Origin: Tubiluchus corallicola
Taxonomy: Eukaryota > Priapulida > Priapulimorpha > Priapulimorphida > Tubiluchidae
Assembly (NCBI GenBank): GCA_030141605.1
Contig: JAQGDQ010002447.1
Span: forward strand, 1-31,538
Direction of reading: 5' to 3'
Length of the DNA: 31,538 nt
How positions within the stretch are numbered: the first letter of the stretch is position 1; each line of letters opens with the position of its first letter. Below the pieces are notes generated by a model that did not search any database, was not told the DNA's origin, and worked only from the letters and a program-made list of their open reading frames with translations. The position numbers were made by a program, and so were the translations under genes. Below are positions 17,239 to 24,983 of the stretch, one piece after another.

Positions 17239-18711
17239 ATGTTGCATGTTGATATGCAGAAGTACTGCTCCCGGGAGGCGATGCTAAAGAAGGCAGACCC
17301 TTTTCAAATTTTAATATTTGGCGGAACCGGCGACCTTAGTAAAAAAAAGCTGATCCCTTCACTGTACCGTCTGTTTTTGCTGAATAAGTTTGACAAATTC
17401 AGAATAATCGGCCTTGGTAATAAAATTTTGAACAATTCTGATTATAGGGAACTTGTGTCAAGTGCACTCGCTGGTTACGACGATAGTCGATTGGAAGATT
17501 TCCTTGAGCTTTGCAGCTATCTGAGTGTGAAGGATGGTCTGAACCCTGTCTATGATCGCGTATCTGCTAACGTTGCCGAGGGTTATTACGATGTGGTTTA
17601 TTATCTTGCCATACCCCCGAGCAGCTATGAAAAAACTGTTCTCGCTCTCAAGCATTGTAGTCGCACTGATATGTGCAGAAGGAAGATTGTCGTTGAAAAG
17701 CCTTTTGGTGTCGATAGAAGTTCTGCTTCCCATCTGAATGATGTGCTTTATAAATTTTTTGAAGAGAATGAAATTTATCGGATAGACCATTATCTCGGGA
17801 TGGAAACGGTCCAGAATATACTCTTTTTTAGATTTGGTAATAGCATATTTGAACCCCTGTGGAATAGAGGACATATAGATCATGTGCAAATAAGCGCCTA
17901 TGAGGAGATAGGTATTGGGGAGCGTGGATCATTTTATGATCCTTCCGGTGTTGTGCGTGATGTGGTTCAAAACCATATCATGCAACTGATCGCCGTTATT
18001 GCCATGGAGCCGCCGCTCAAGTTTGGAGGGGAGGCTATTCGAGATGAGCGGGTTAAAGTCTTGAAAAGTATTGTGCGCTACAATGATGAAGATATTCTCA
18101 ATGATGTTGTCCTTGGGCAATATGTCGCTTCTTTTGTTGAAGGAGAAAGCGTTAAAGGGTATCTTGAAGAGAGTTTTGTGCCGCATGACTCAAAGACCCC
18201 CACATTCTTTTCTGGCAAGTTTTTTATAGAGAACTGGCGTTGGGCTGGAGTTCCGTTTTATGTTCGTGCAGGCAAAAGACTACATAAGAAGATGACGGAA
18301 ATATATATAAGGTTTAAGACCCCGCCTCTTTCCTTATTTAATGATGGTTCCTGTGATAATATGGAGCCAAATGGTCTTCTCATATCTATCCAGCCCTCTA
18401 TGCGTATAAGCCTTACACTAAATCTGAAATATCCCGGCAGCGAAAACCATCCTCATCCGGTTGAAATGTCGTTTGACTACCCTTTTACCAAAACATCCTT
18501 GAATGCTTATGAGCGACTTTTATTGGACTGCTTAAAGGGGGATAACAGCCTTTTTGCGAGAAAAGACGGGATAGATGCCATGTGGAGTATTGTGGATAGA
18601 ATTAACTCAGCAAAAAATTTGCCTTTGCATTACTATAAAGCTGGCTCCAAAGGTCCCGTAAAGGCGTTTGATAATATTGAAAAGGACGGTAGGTTGTGGA
18701 GAATAATGTAA
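17239..18711 (+). CDS. zwf: Glucose-6-phosphate 1-dehydrogenase (active-site Lys replaced by Met)
   Basis: The enzyme oxidises glucose 6-phosphate to 6-phosphogluconolactone. I prefer ATG 17239, nine bases after AGGAGG; ATG 17281 is a possible alternative. The coenzyme loop is FGGTGDLSKKKLIPSLY. The substrate motif reads RIDHYLGMETVQNI: the His is present (184) but the near-invariant Lys of HYLGKE is Met (188, codon ATG at 17800-17802), which would weaken substrate phosphate binding if real. A single A-to-T change from AAG explains it. VVRDVVQNHIMQL carries the second conserved His. The length of 490 residues is normal. It overlaps pgl by 16 bp. Confidence 0.95.
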   Translation: MLHVDMQKYCSREAMLKKADPFQILIFGGTGDLSKKKLIPSLYRLFLLNKFDKFRIIGLGNKILNNSDYRELVSSALAGYDDSRLEDFLELCSYLSVKDGLNPVYDRVSANVAEGYYDVVYYLAIPPSSYEKTVLALKHCSRTDMCRRKIVVEKPFGVDRSSASHLNDVLYKFFEENEIYRIDHYLGMETVQNILFFRFGNSIFEPLWNRGHIDHVQISAYEEIGIGERGSFYDPSGVVRDVVQNHIMQLIAVIAMEPPLKFGGEAIRDERVKVLKSIVRYNDEDILNDVVLGQYVASFVEGESVKGYLEESFVPHDSKTPTFFSGKFFIENWRWAGVPFYVRAGKRLHKKMTEIYIRFKTPPLSLFNDGSCDNMEPNGLLISIQPSMRISLTLNLKYPGSENHPHPVEMSFDYPFTKTSLNAYERLLLDCLKGDNSLFARKDGIDAMWSIVDRINSAKNLPLHYYKAGSKGPVKAFDNIEKDGRLWRIM

Positions 18712-19358
18712 CCAACTTTTTAAGTGACAGCGAATTGTTTCTGGCTTGTTCTGCCAGGGTTGAAGAGCTTGTCCGGGCTCTGATTGGAGAGGATCGTATT
18801 TCTGTAGTTTTTTCCGGGGGCAAAACTCCCGGTAGGCTGTTTAACACCCTTAGAAGCAATAAAAATATCGACTGGACAAAGATAGATATCTTGCTTGCAG
18901 ATGAAAGGTTCGTTTCTTTAAATGATGAGAATAGCAACTATAAACTGCTTGATGATGGGCTGTTAAGGCACATAGACGTGCCTTGTTCCAATGTATTTAG
19001 GGCTGATTTTATGGCAAGCTTGGAAGGGAGCCGTCTCGATTATGAGAGTAAGATTATAAAAAGATTTGGTACTGACCCGGTATTTGATCTCATCTTTTTA
19101 GGTATGGGGGAGGATGGTCACACGGCGAGCCTGTTCCCTGCAAATGTTGACAAGGGCGGTGTTGTAGTCTCTGCAGAAGAAAAAGTCGCAGGCTTTAGCA
19201 GAGTGAGCTTGAGTCTTAATACCATAAATAGCACAAAGGAGAAGATATTCTTGATTACCGGCAAAAACAAAGAGGCAACATTTCTTGAAGTGTTGGGCGG
19301 AGAGCACGCTGCGGGCAAAGTCTGCGGCAATGTGAAATACTTCACATACTGGGAGTAG
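18696..19358 (+). CDS. pgl: 6-phosphogluconolactonase
   Basis: The enzyme hydrolyses the lactone made by Zwf. It is 220 residues with a GTG start at 18696, inside the zwf 3' end (16-bp overlap), so translation is coupled. NagB/DevB-type family signatures are VFSGGKTPGRLF near the start, ILLADERFV in the middle, and FLGMGEDGHTASLFP with the catalytic His. With gnd and zwf it completes the oxidative pentose-phosphate branch in one operon, in the order gnd-zwf-pgl rather than reaction order. A TGTGAA/TTCACA hairpin (19331-19346) lies near the end inside the coding sequence. No convincing terminator is visible in the 65 bp before the convergent glycosyltransferase. Confidence 0.93.
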   Translation: MENNVTNFLSDSELFLACSARVEELVRALIGEDRISVVFSGGKTPGRLFNTLRSNKNIDWTKIDILLADERFVSLNDENSNYKLLDDGLLRHIDVPCSNVFRADFMASLEGSRLDYESKIIKRFGTDPVFDLIFLGMGEDGHTASLFPANVDKGGVVVSAEEKVAGFSRVSLSLNTINSTKEKIFLITGKNKEATFLEVLGGEHAAGKVCGNVKYFTYWE

Positions 19359-19423
19359 AGTTTTGAGTATTTGCTTCGCTGTTGGTCTCTACTAGGCGTT
19401 AGCTCATTTTGTGCACAGTCCCA

Positions 19424-20539
19424 CTACAACGTTTTCATGACTTCTTGCGCTATTTCAAGATATTTCTGGTATGTGGCACTGCTGTCCGTCACATTGTCAA
19501 TGTGGTCTACTGCCGTGCTTTTGCTCAGTTCAAGAATTTTTTCTGCGATCTCTTTTGGCTCGAAGGTCTCCAACATATATCCATTTTTGCCATTCTCTAT
19601 AAATCCGACATCTACCCTAGCACTCTTGCTTGTAATTACAGGAATTCCACAGGACAAAGCTTCAAACACTACACGAGGGCCAATGTCACAAAGAGATGGG
19701 AGACAGAATACATCTAAAGGAGCATAGAAGTTTCTCATACCATCAGCATAGCCTGTGAATATCACTTTGTGGGCCATTTTGTGTCTTTTATACTTTCTGT
19801 TGTTTTCTTTTCCAACAACTAACAGAATATAGTTTTCGGGCAGTAGCTCCAAAGCATCCAGTATGAATTTCAACCCCTTCCTTTTATGGTCGTTGCTGGC
19901 AAAGCCTATCAGTACGGCATCGTCACTTATTCCATGGTATTTCCTCGTTTTTTCTCTTAAAGTTGGCTCTATCATGGAAAAAGCTTCTTTGTCTACTCCC
20001 TTGTGAACTATTGCTATTTTATCTCTTGTAGATGGATAACGGCTGGCAATTTCTTCCTTTAGGCACTCTGAGTCCACGATAATTCTTCTTAAGCTCGAAT
20101 TATTATAAAACTTACGTTCACTAAAATCAGTGAATATGCGGGCGGGACTCACTATGTCGTGCGCTATCTTGTATCCTTTTTTGATTGGAGACAAGCCTTT
20201 TAGCAGATCTTTTCTCCATATAGCGCTCAAGCTGGCAGCATTCCGTAGGATGTGGGCTTCCGGAACAACGTCAAACGCAAATAGAACACCATCAAGGCCC
20301 TTCACCGCACTCCCTGCTCTATTATAAAAGCTTGTCCTTTTTGTATATCGACTAAAATTTACGATTCCAATCTCTGTAGTGCAATGCTTAAACCTGTCGT
20401 CATTAACTCTATCTACCCCACAAATTATTCTGAAATTTACATTTTTTTCCAGCAGATACTTAGCAAAGTGAAAAAACGCCATTTCGGCTCCACCTTTTTC
20501 TGCAAACCGCCTTACAATTAAATTTATAGGACGTTCCAC
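19424..20539 (-). CDS. GT4-family glycosyltransferase, WaaG-like
   Basis: This 371-residue protein has the GT-B fold of family GT4, probably adding a sugar from a nucleotide-sugar donor to LPS core or another surface glycan. The N-terminal acceptor domain starts NLIVRRFAEKGGAEMAFFHFA, with the glycine-rich loop typical of WaaG/PimA relatives. The C-terminal donor domain has VLIGFASNDHKRKGLKFILDAL and CLPSLCDIGPRVVFEALSCGIPVI; in the EX7E motif the second Glu is kept (FEAL) and the first is Asp-like, as in several WaaG relatives. GTG is the start, with AGAGGGG just upstream. It is the only intact minus-strand gene here, standing alone between convergent pgl and a decayed ORF. The exact substrate cannot be told. 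Confidence 0.85.
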   Translation of the reverse strand: MERPINLIVRRFAEKGGAEMAFFHFAKYLLEKNVNFRIICGVDRVNDDRFKHCTTEIGIVNFSRYTKRTSFYNRAGSAVKGLDGVLFAFDVVPEAHILRNAASLSAIWRKDLLKGLSPIKKGYKIAHDIVSPARIFTDFSERKFYNNSSLRRIIVDSECLKEEIASRYPSTRDKIAIVHKGVDKEAFSMIEPTLREKTRKYHGISDDAVLIGFASNDHKRKGLKFILDALELLPENYILLVVGKENNRKYKRHKMAHKVIFTGYADGMRNFYAPLDVFCLPSLCDIGPRVVFEALSCGIPVITSKSARVDVGFIENGKNGYMLETFEPKEIAEKILELSKSTAVDHIDNVTDSSATYQKYLEIAQEVMKTL

Positions 20540-20571
20540 GCATCACCCCTCTTGCACTACGATATTTGTTG

Positions 20572-20833
20572 CTACAATTTAAGTTTACTTTTCAGTGCCT
20601 TTTTAAGAGTAGTATCGACACCTAGTGCACTATCTAGTAGGTAGATTATATTGGCACTTTCCGCTAATTCAAGGATTTTTTTTAGATTAGTAAGCATCCC
20701 TAGATCCGCCACTCCTGTTTCGCAGCATCAAAACTCAAAGCTTTTTCATAAACACTCTGAGTAGTTGCTACAACGCATACGTATTCGTCAACAACATTAT
20801 CCGCTTACGGATTTTAAATTCTTTTATTGACAC
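20572..20833 (-). pseudogene. Decayed or frame-broken small ORF upstream of the glycosyltransferase
   Basis: Reading leftward from a GTG at 20833 gives VSIKEFKIRKR. A shift near 20805 leads to a stretch DNVVDEYVCVVATTQSVYEK...AAKQEWRI ended by a TAG. A second shift leads to a 41-codon piece from ATG 20697 (MLTNLKKILELAESANIIYL) ending at TAG 20572-20574. The pieces have protein-like composition and together would give about 85 residues. I do not recognise the family. It could be a decayed gene, a gene with sequence errors like others in this window, or chance. It lies just before the glycosyltransferase and overlaps the tRNA promoter at its 5' end. Confidence 0.3.
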
Positions 20834-20855
20834 GGAGGCAAATATTTAGTATAAA
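20827..20855 (+). promoter_or_regulatory. Sigma-70 promoter of the tRNA genes
   Basis: TTGACA (20827-20832), 17 bp, TATAAA (20850-20855). The predicted start near 20862 is about 11 bases before tRNA-Gly. Near-consensus strength suits a stable RNA operon. Confidence 0.75.
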
Positions 20856-20872
20856 AATCATCTGTAAAAATT

Positions 20873-20945
20873 GCGGGTGTAGCTCAGCTGGTAGAGCGTG
20901 ACCTTGCCAAGGTTGAGGTCGCGAGTTCGAGTCTCGTCACCCGCT
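20873..20945 (+). tRNA. tRNA-Gly (anticodon GCC)
   Basis: The acceptor arms GCGGGTG and CACCCGC pair fully. The D arm is GCTCAGCTGGTAGAGC, the anticodon loop TTGCCAA gives GCC, the T arm GCGAGTTCGAGTCTCGT is standard, and the discriminator is T as expected for glycine. CCA is not encoded. Confidence 0.97.
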
Positions 20946-20957
20946 TTTTTCGTCTTT

Positions 20958-21028
20958 GGCGACGTGGCCGAGTGGTTAGGCAGTGGCCTGCAAAGCCATG
21001 TACCCCGGTTCGATTCCGGGCGTCGCCT
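20958..21028 (+). tRNA. tRNA-Cys (anticodon GCA)
   Basis: The acceptor arms GGCGACG and CGTCGCC pair. The anticodon loop CTGCAAA gives GCA, the T arm is CCCGGTTCGATTCCGGG, and the discriminator is T as expected for cysteine. It lies 12 bp after tRNA-Gly, so the two share a transcript. CCA is not encoded. No clear terminator follows. Confidence 0.96.
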
Positions 21029-21092
21029 CTTCTGTTGCTTCTTCAAGTGTTTGTACGTTCGCCTTTAGCTACACAGTAGTGTATTTGTTTCT

Positions 21093-21121
21093 TTGATAAA
21101 AATATTTTTTCATACTATAAT
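21093..21121 (+). promoter_or_regulatory. Strong promoter directly abutting the mqnC start codon
   Basis: TTGATA (21093-21098), 17 bp, TATAAT (21116-21121). The ATG of mqnC begins at 21128, six bases after the -10, exactly where transcription should start, so a leaderless mRNA is predicted. No Shine-Dalgarno sequence lies before that ATG. Confidence 0.75.
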
Positions 21122-21127
21122 CTCGCC

Positions 21128-22153
21128 ATGGATAGACTGAGTGCGGTGGAAGCTACCGAGCTTCTCCAGAATTGTGATCTCCTTACCCTGGGGGAAATGG
21201 CGTCAAATATGCGTAAGAGGCTACATCCTGATGGTGTTGTCTCTTTTGTAGTTGATAGAAACATAAACTACACAAATATCTGTACTTGTCGTTGTAAGTT
21301 TTGCGCTTTTTGGAAAGACAGAGACGCTCCGGGTAGCTACGTTATCAGTGATGATGCGCTGTTTGAAAAGATAGAGGGGTTGCGAGAGCTTGGTGGTACG
21401 CAAGTACTCCTTCAAGGCGGCTTGCATCCCGATTTACAAATATCTTACTATGAAGATTTGCTAAGGAAGATAAAGTCATATCCTGTGTGGATTCATGGTT
21501 TTTCTCCTCCCGAAATCGCAAATATTGCTTCGATAAGCGGTGTGAGCGTCGGACATGTGTTGGAACGCTTAATGGATGCGGGGCTTGATTCTATGCCGGG
21601 TGCCGGTGCAGAGCTTCTTATAGATGAAGTCAGATCTTCCGTTAGCCCTAACAAAATAGATGCGGCAATGTGGCTAGATATAATGCGCACAGCGCATGGT
21701 CTTGCTCTTCCTACAACTGCTACCATGATGTTTAAGATGGAGGATACCGCCTCTGACATAGTGCACCATCTCGAGCAATTAAGAGCCTTGCAAGATGATA
21801 CTGGTGGTTTTACAGCTTTTATCCCCTGGCCGTTTCAACCCGCAAATACGGAGCTCGGCGGTCAACCGAGCACTGCTGTAAACTATTTGAGAGTTTTGAG
21901 CATATCTAGGTTGTTCCTTGATAATATAGACAATATACAGGTATCCTGGGTGACCCAAGGGCTTTCTGTGGGGCAGACAGGTCTTTTATTTGGAGGAAAT
22001 GATTTTGGAAGCCTGATGATAGAGGAGAATGTTGTAGCAGCTTGCAGCACCGTTTTTACCACGACGGTTGAAGGCATCGTGCATCAGATACAAAAAGCCG
22101 GTTTCAAGGCGTGCCAAAGGGATATGAGATACAATACAATAAATGAATTTTGA
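21128..22153 (+). CDS. mqnC: Cyclic dehypoxanthine futalosine synthase (radical SAM)
   Basis: MqnC cyclises dehypoxanthine futalosine in the futalosine route to menaquinone. The 341-residue protein has the radical SAM cluster motif C52-x3-C56-x2-C59 in RNINYTNICTCRCKFCAFW, with an extra Cys at 54. MqnC-specific segments follow: GGTQVLLQGGLHPDLQI, GLDSMPGAGAELLIDEVR, TTATMMFKMEDT and GGFTAFIPWPFQPANTE. These distinguish it from MqnE. The ATG at 21128 is kept because the preceding helix (VEATELLQNCDLLTLGEMA) is part of the family fold. The organism therefore respires with menaquinone made by the futalosine pathway; other mqn genes are not in the window. Confidence 0.94.
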   Translation: MDRLSAVEATELLQNCDLLTLGEMASNMRKRLHPDGVVSFVVDRNINYTNICTCRCKFCAFWKDRDAPGSYVISDDALFEKIEGLRELGGTQVLLQGGLHPDLQISYYEDLLRKIKSYPVWIHGFSPPEIANIASISGVSVGHVLERLMDAGLDSMPGAGAELLIDEVRSSVSPNKIDAAMWLDIMRTAHGLALPTTATMMFKMEDTASDIVHHLEQLRALQDDTGGFTAFIPWPFQPANTELGGQPSTAVNYLRVLSISRLFLDNIDNIQVSWVTQGLSVGQTGLLFGGNDFGSLMIEENVVAACSTVFTTTVEGIVHQIQKAGFKACQRDMRYNTINEF

Positions 22154-22285
22154 TAAAATGTGGTGAATTTGTATATAAAATTTGCTGGAATGTAACTCAC
22201 CTTAGGTGTATTATGGTCATTGTTTGCGTGCTGTATGGTGCACTGTAGTGTGTTCTTACCGACTATATTTATGTGGGGGCGCTAG

Positions 22286-23455
22286 TTGAAACAGAGTTTG
22301 CTGGAAGTTCTCGTTGCGATATCTGAGAGGATGAATGAGGGCGAAACTGACCTGGACAGATGTTTGACAAATATTTTAGAAATATCCATGAAATATTTAC
22401 ACGTTAAGCGTATATCGTTGATGCTCATAGAGCACGGCACTCTTGTGATGAAGGCACATGTTGGGATATATGATAAGAGCATAAAAGATTTGGTAATACC
22501 GCTTGGTGTAGGCATTAGCGGTAGCGTGGCTCTCAAGGGAGAGCCTGTGATCATGAATGATGTGGTTTCAACGAAGGTTGATGGGAGTTACAGCGCAAGA
22601 TCTTTCATGTCGTTTCCATTGAAGGTAAGGGAAAATATTGTGGGAGTCCTCAATCTTACGGACAAGGAAGACGATCACTTTTCTGATGACGATACCAAGA
22701 TAGGTTTATATATTTCGTCTCAATGTGCTTTAGCTATTGAGCGCTACAATTTGTACAAGGAAGCCATCAGTGCGGAAAACCTGAAAATAATAGGTAGAAT
22801 GCGCTCGTCTTTTGCCCATGATATAAAGAATATGATCAATGTGATCTCCATATATTTGGAGCTGCTCCAGGAGGTTGATATTGAAAATGAGGAAGCAAAG
22901 GAATACATTGAGTTTATATATACTGAGGTGAAGCGTATATACGGGCTTTCTATGGATTTGCTGGAGTTTTCGAAACAGGAGATAAGTTTGCAGAAAGGAC
23001 ACTTTCTACTAGAGGATGTCTTAGAGGAGGTTTATCGGCATGTCTCTGTCAGGTTGCGTGACACAGGAGTTAAACTAGAGTATAAGGCTGAGAAAAATCT
23101 CTTTCTGGATGGTGATAGAGATAAACTCTTTAGAGTGTTTTTCAACTTGGTAAATAATTCCGTAGATGCTGTGGATGAGAGGGATGGTTGGATACAGTTG
23201 GTTTGTAAAAGGGTTGGCGACCGTGTTTCTGTAAGGGTGGCCGATAATGGCAAAGGGATATCGCCATCGATAATACATGATATATTCAATCCCTTTACTA
23301 CATCCGGCAAGGTTGGTGGAACGGGGCTCGGTCTTTCGATAGTAAAGGAGATAATTTCTGCTCATAGGGGCACTGTTGCGGTGCGCTCTACGTTGGGACG
23401 GTACACTATTTTTGTGGTTAAACTGGAGTTGTTTCATGCCTGTGATAATATTTGA
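22286..23455 (+). CDS. Soluble GAF-domain sensor histidine kinase
   Basis: This 389-residue cytoplasmic two-component kinase has no membrane segment. A GAF domain (about 12-160; RISLMLIEHGTLVMKAHVG, then PLGVGISGSVALKGEPV) should bind a small ligand or sense redox state. The HisKA-like helix has FAHDIKNMINVI with the phosphorylated His at about 178. The ATPase domain has the N box NLVNNSVDAV, the G1 box DNGKGIS (about 320) and IFNPFTTSGKVGGTGLGLSIVKEI. The start is a TTG, supported by GGGGG six bases upstream. No response regulator is adjacent; instead the 3' end overlaps the DUF342 gene by 20 bp, tying their expression. The 132 bp before the gene hold no clear promoter. Confidence 0.9.
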   Translation: MKQSLLEVLVAISERMNEGETDLDRCLTNILEISMKYLHVKRISLMLIEHGTLVMKAHVGIYDKSIKDLVIPLGVGISGSVALKGEPVIMNDVVSTKVDGSYSARSFMSFPLKVRENIVGVLNLTDKEDDHFSDDDTKIGLYISSQCALAIERYNLYKEAISAENLKIIGRMRSSFAHDIKNMINVISIYLELLQEVDIENEEAKEYIEFIYTEVKRIYGLSMDLLEFSKQEISLQKGHFLLEDVLEEVYRHVSVRLRDTGVKLEYKAEKNLFLDGDRDKLFRVFFNLVNNSVDAVDERDGWIQLVCKRVGDRVSVRVADNGKGISPSIIHDIFNPFTTSGKVGGTGLGLSIVKEIISAHRGTVAVRSTLGRYTIFVVKLELFHACDNI

Positions 23456-24983
23456 AAGCAGCGCTAACAGTAGGCTGCAAGAGACTATATTGCGCGTTTA
23501 CGGAATTGGGAGGAAGGATTATGAGCTAGTTCCCAAAGGAGCCACTACGAATGTGAATTTTCTTGTGCATAAAGTTTGTCCTTCGGTGGTTGAGGTTTAT
23601 CTGCAGGATGGTAACCTCGAAGCTTATGTAAATCTATTTCCTCCATTGGGTGGTGGAGAGTTTTTGAGTGTTCAGGAGATACTCGATGAGGTGGCTGCTA
23701 CTGGTGTTAAGATGAATGTTGACAGCAGCTTAATAGAGGATCTTTACGACAGATATAGGAGCAATCATGCTTTTTTGAGCAAATTAATTGCGAAGGGCAT
23801 ACCTCCCAAAGATGGAAAGGATGCCTCTGTGGAACTTCATTTTGACTCAGCTGACAAAAAGCCGAAATTGTTGGAAACGGGTGCCGTTGACTATAAAAAC
23901 ATTGATAATCTCATACAAGTTTGTGCAGGAGATAAGTTGATTACCAGGACGCCGTCTAGTGAAGGCATTGCGGGGGTGGACGTTTTGGGCAACAGCATAG
24001 AGCCCAATCCTGGTCAAGACATATTTATTGCGAGTGGAGACGGCGTTGTGCTTGATTCGGAGAGGCGGGAATACGTATCGTCTTGTGATGGCTATGTTGA
24101 TTTTAGTGGTATGCATATTGGGGTCTACCCGCTTTATGTAATTAACGGCAACGTGGACTATTCCACTGGCAATATCGATTTTTCCGGTAACGTTAAGATT
24201 ACTGGGGATGTTCTTGGTGGCTTTGCGGTGTGTGCTGGCAGGAGTATCATAGTGGAGGGCATGGTAGAGGATGCGGAGCTTACGGCTGGTGAGGACATTG
24301 TTGTAAGTGGCGGTGTTTCAGGTCGTGAAGCTGGCTCTTTGGAGGCTGGCAGAGATGTTAGCGTAGGCCATTGCAATGGGGTGTCTATAAGTGCCAAAGG
24401 TGACATTACCATCAAGAAGTATGCCTACAACTGTAATATAATTTCCGGAGGTGTTATCTATGCGGATCACCACGGGTGTATTTTAGCTGGGGGCAGTATA
24501 AAGGCTTATAAGGAGATCCGTGCTTGTCATCTTGGCACCAAGGGTAATGCAAACTTTGATATTCACTGTGGTACTTCCCACTTCATATATATAGAGCTGG
24601 AGAGAGTCAGGGAAAATATCAAAAATATAAGTGCAAAGATTGAAAAGCTTCAGAGTGCGCTGAGTGGTTTAGATATGAGGAGTCCAGAAGTGAAGTCGAG
24701 CGATAGGATCAAGAATATTATAGAAAACAGGGATAAACTCGTAGATGTTCGCACTCAATTGGAAGAGGAGAAGGAGAAGCTTAAGGAGCAATATCGTTAT
24801 GAAGGGGCGAGGGTGCGTACCATAGGTGATATTTTTGAGGGTGTCAAGGTTACGTTGTTTGACACTCACAGGTATGTTGTGAAGGAAAAGAGCCATAAGG
24901 GTGTCTTTTGTTATGATTACAAATATTCCGAAGTGAGATTGATTTCCAGTAAGGAGGCAGATGATCTTGAAATTTCCAGATAA
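23436..24983 (+). CDS. DUF342 / FapA family beta-helix protein
   Basis: I chose ATG 23436 (MPVIIFESSANSRLQETI); an upstream extension of the frame runs through the kinase gene. The 515-residue protein has an N-terminal region (1-170), then the DUF342 core with a right-handed beta-helix pattern of repeats (about 220-370; GNVKITGDVLGGFAVCAGRSI, ELTAGEDIVVSGGV and similar), and a C-terminal coiled coil (about 385-455; VRENIKNISAKIEKLQ). Family members are annotated as FapA (flagellar assembly protein A) or polymer-forming proteins, and their biochemical role is poorly defined. No flagellar gene is nearby. It overlaps the kinase upstream and uvrA downstream, so the three are translationally linked. 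Confidence 0.82.
   Translation: MPVIIFESSANSRLQETILRVYGIGRKDYELVPKGATTNVNFLVHKVCPSVVEVYLQDGNLEAYVNLFPPLGGGEFLSVQEILDEVAATGVKMNVDSSLIEDLYDRYRSNHAFLSKLIAKGIPPKDGKDASVELHFDSADKKPKLLETGAVDYKNIDNLIQVCAGDKLITRTPSSEGIAGVDVLGNSIEPNPGQDIFIASGDGVVLDSERREYVSSCDGYVDFSGMHIGVYPLYVINGNVDYSTGNIDFSGNVKITGDVLGGFAVCAGRSIIVEGMVEDAELTAGEDIVVSGGVSGREAGSLEAGRDVSVGHCNGVSISAKGDITIKKYAYNCNIISGGVIYADHHGCILAGGSIKAYKEIRACHLGTKGNANFDIHCGTSHFIYIELERVRENIKNISAKIEKLQSALSGLDMRSPEVKSSDRIKNIIENRDKLVDVRTQLEEEKEKLKEQYRYEGARVRTIGDIFEGVKVTLFDTHRYVVKEKSHKGVFCYDYKYSEVRLISSKEADDLEISR

Noticed and set aside
19331-19346. TGTGAA/TTCACA palindrome as a Rex site or terminator
   Set aside because: It lies inside the pgl coding sequence with a 4-base spacer rather than the Rex spacing, and has no T tract after it.
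19371-19727. Plus-strand open frames of about 100-118 codons at the end of the glycosyltransferase
   Set aside because: They are antisense to conserved GT4 motifs, and no plausible binding site was found.
22154-22285. Promoter for the histidine kinase
   Set aside because: Candidate boxes (TTGCTG at 22182, TATTAT at 22209, TATATT at 22264) have unsuitable spacing or no partner.
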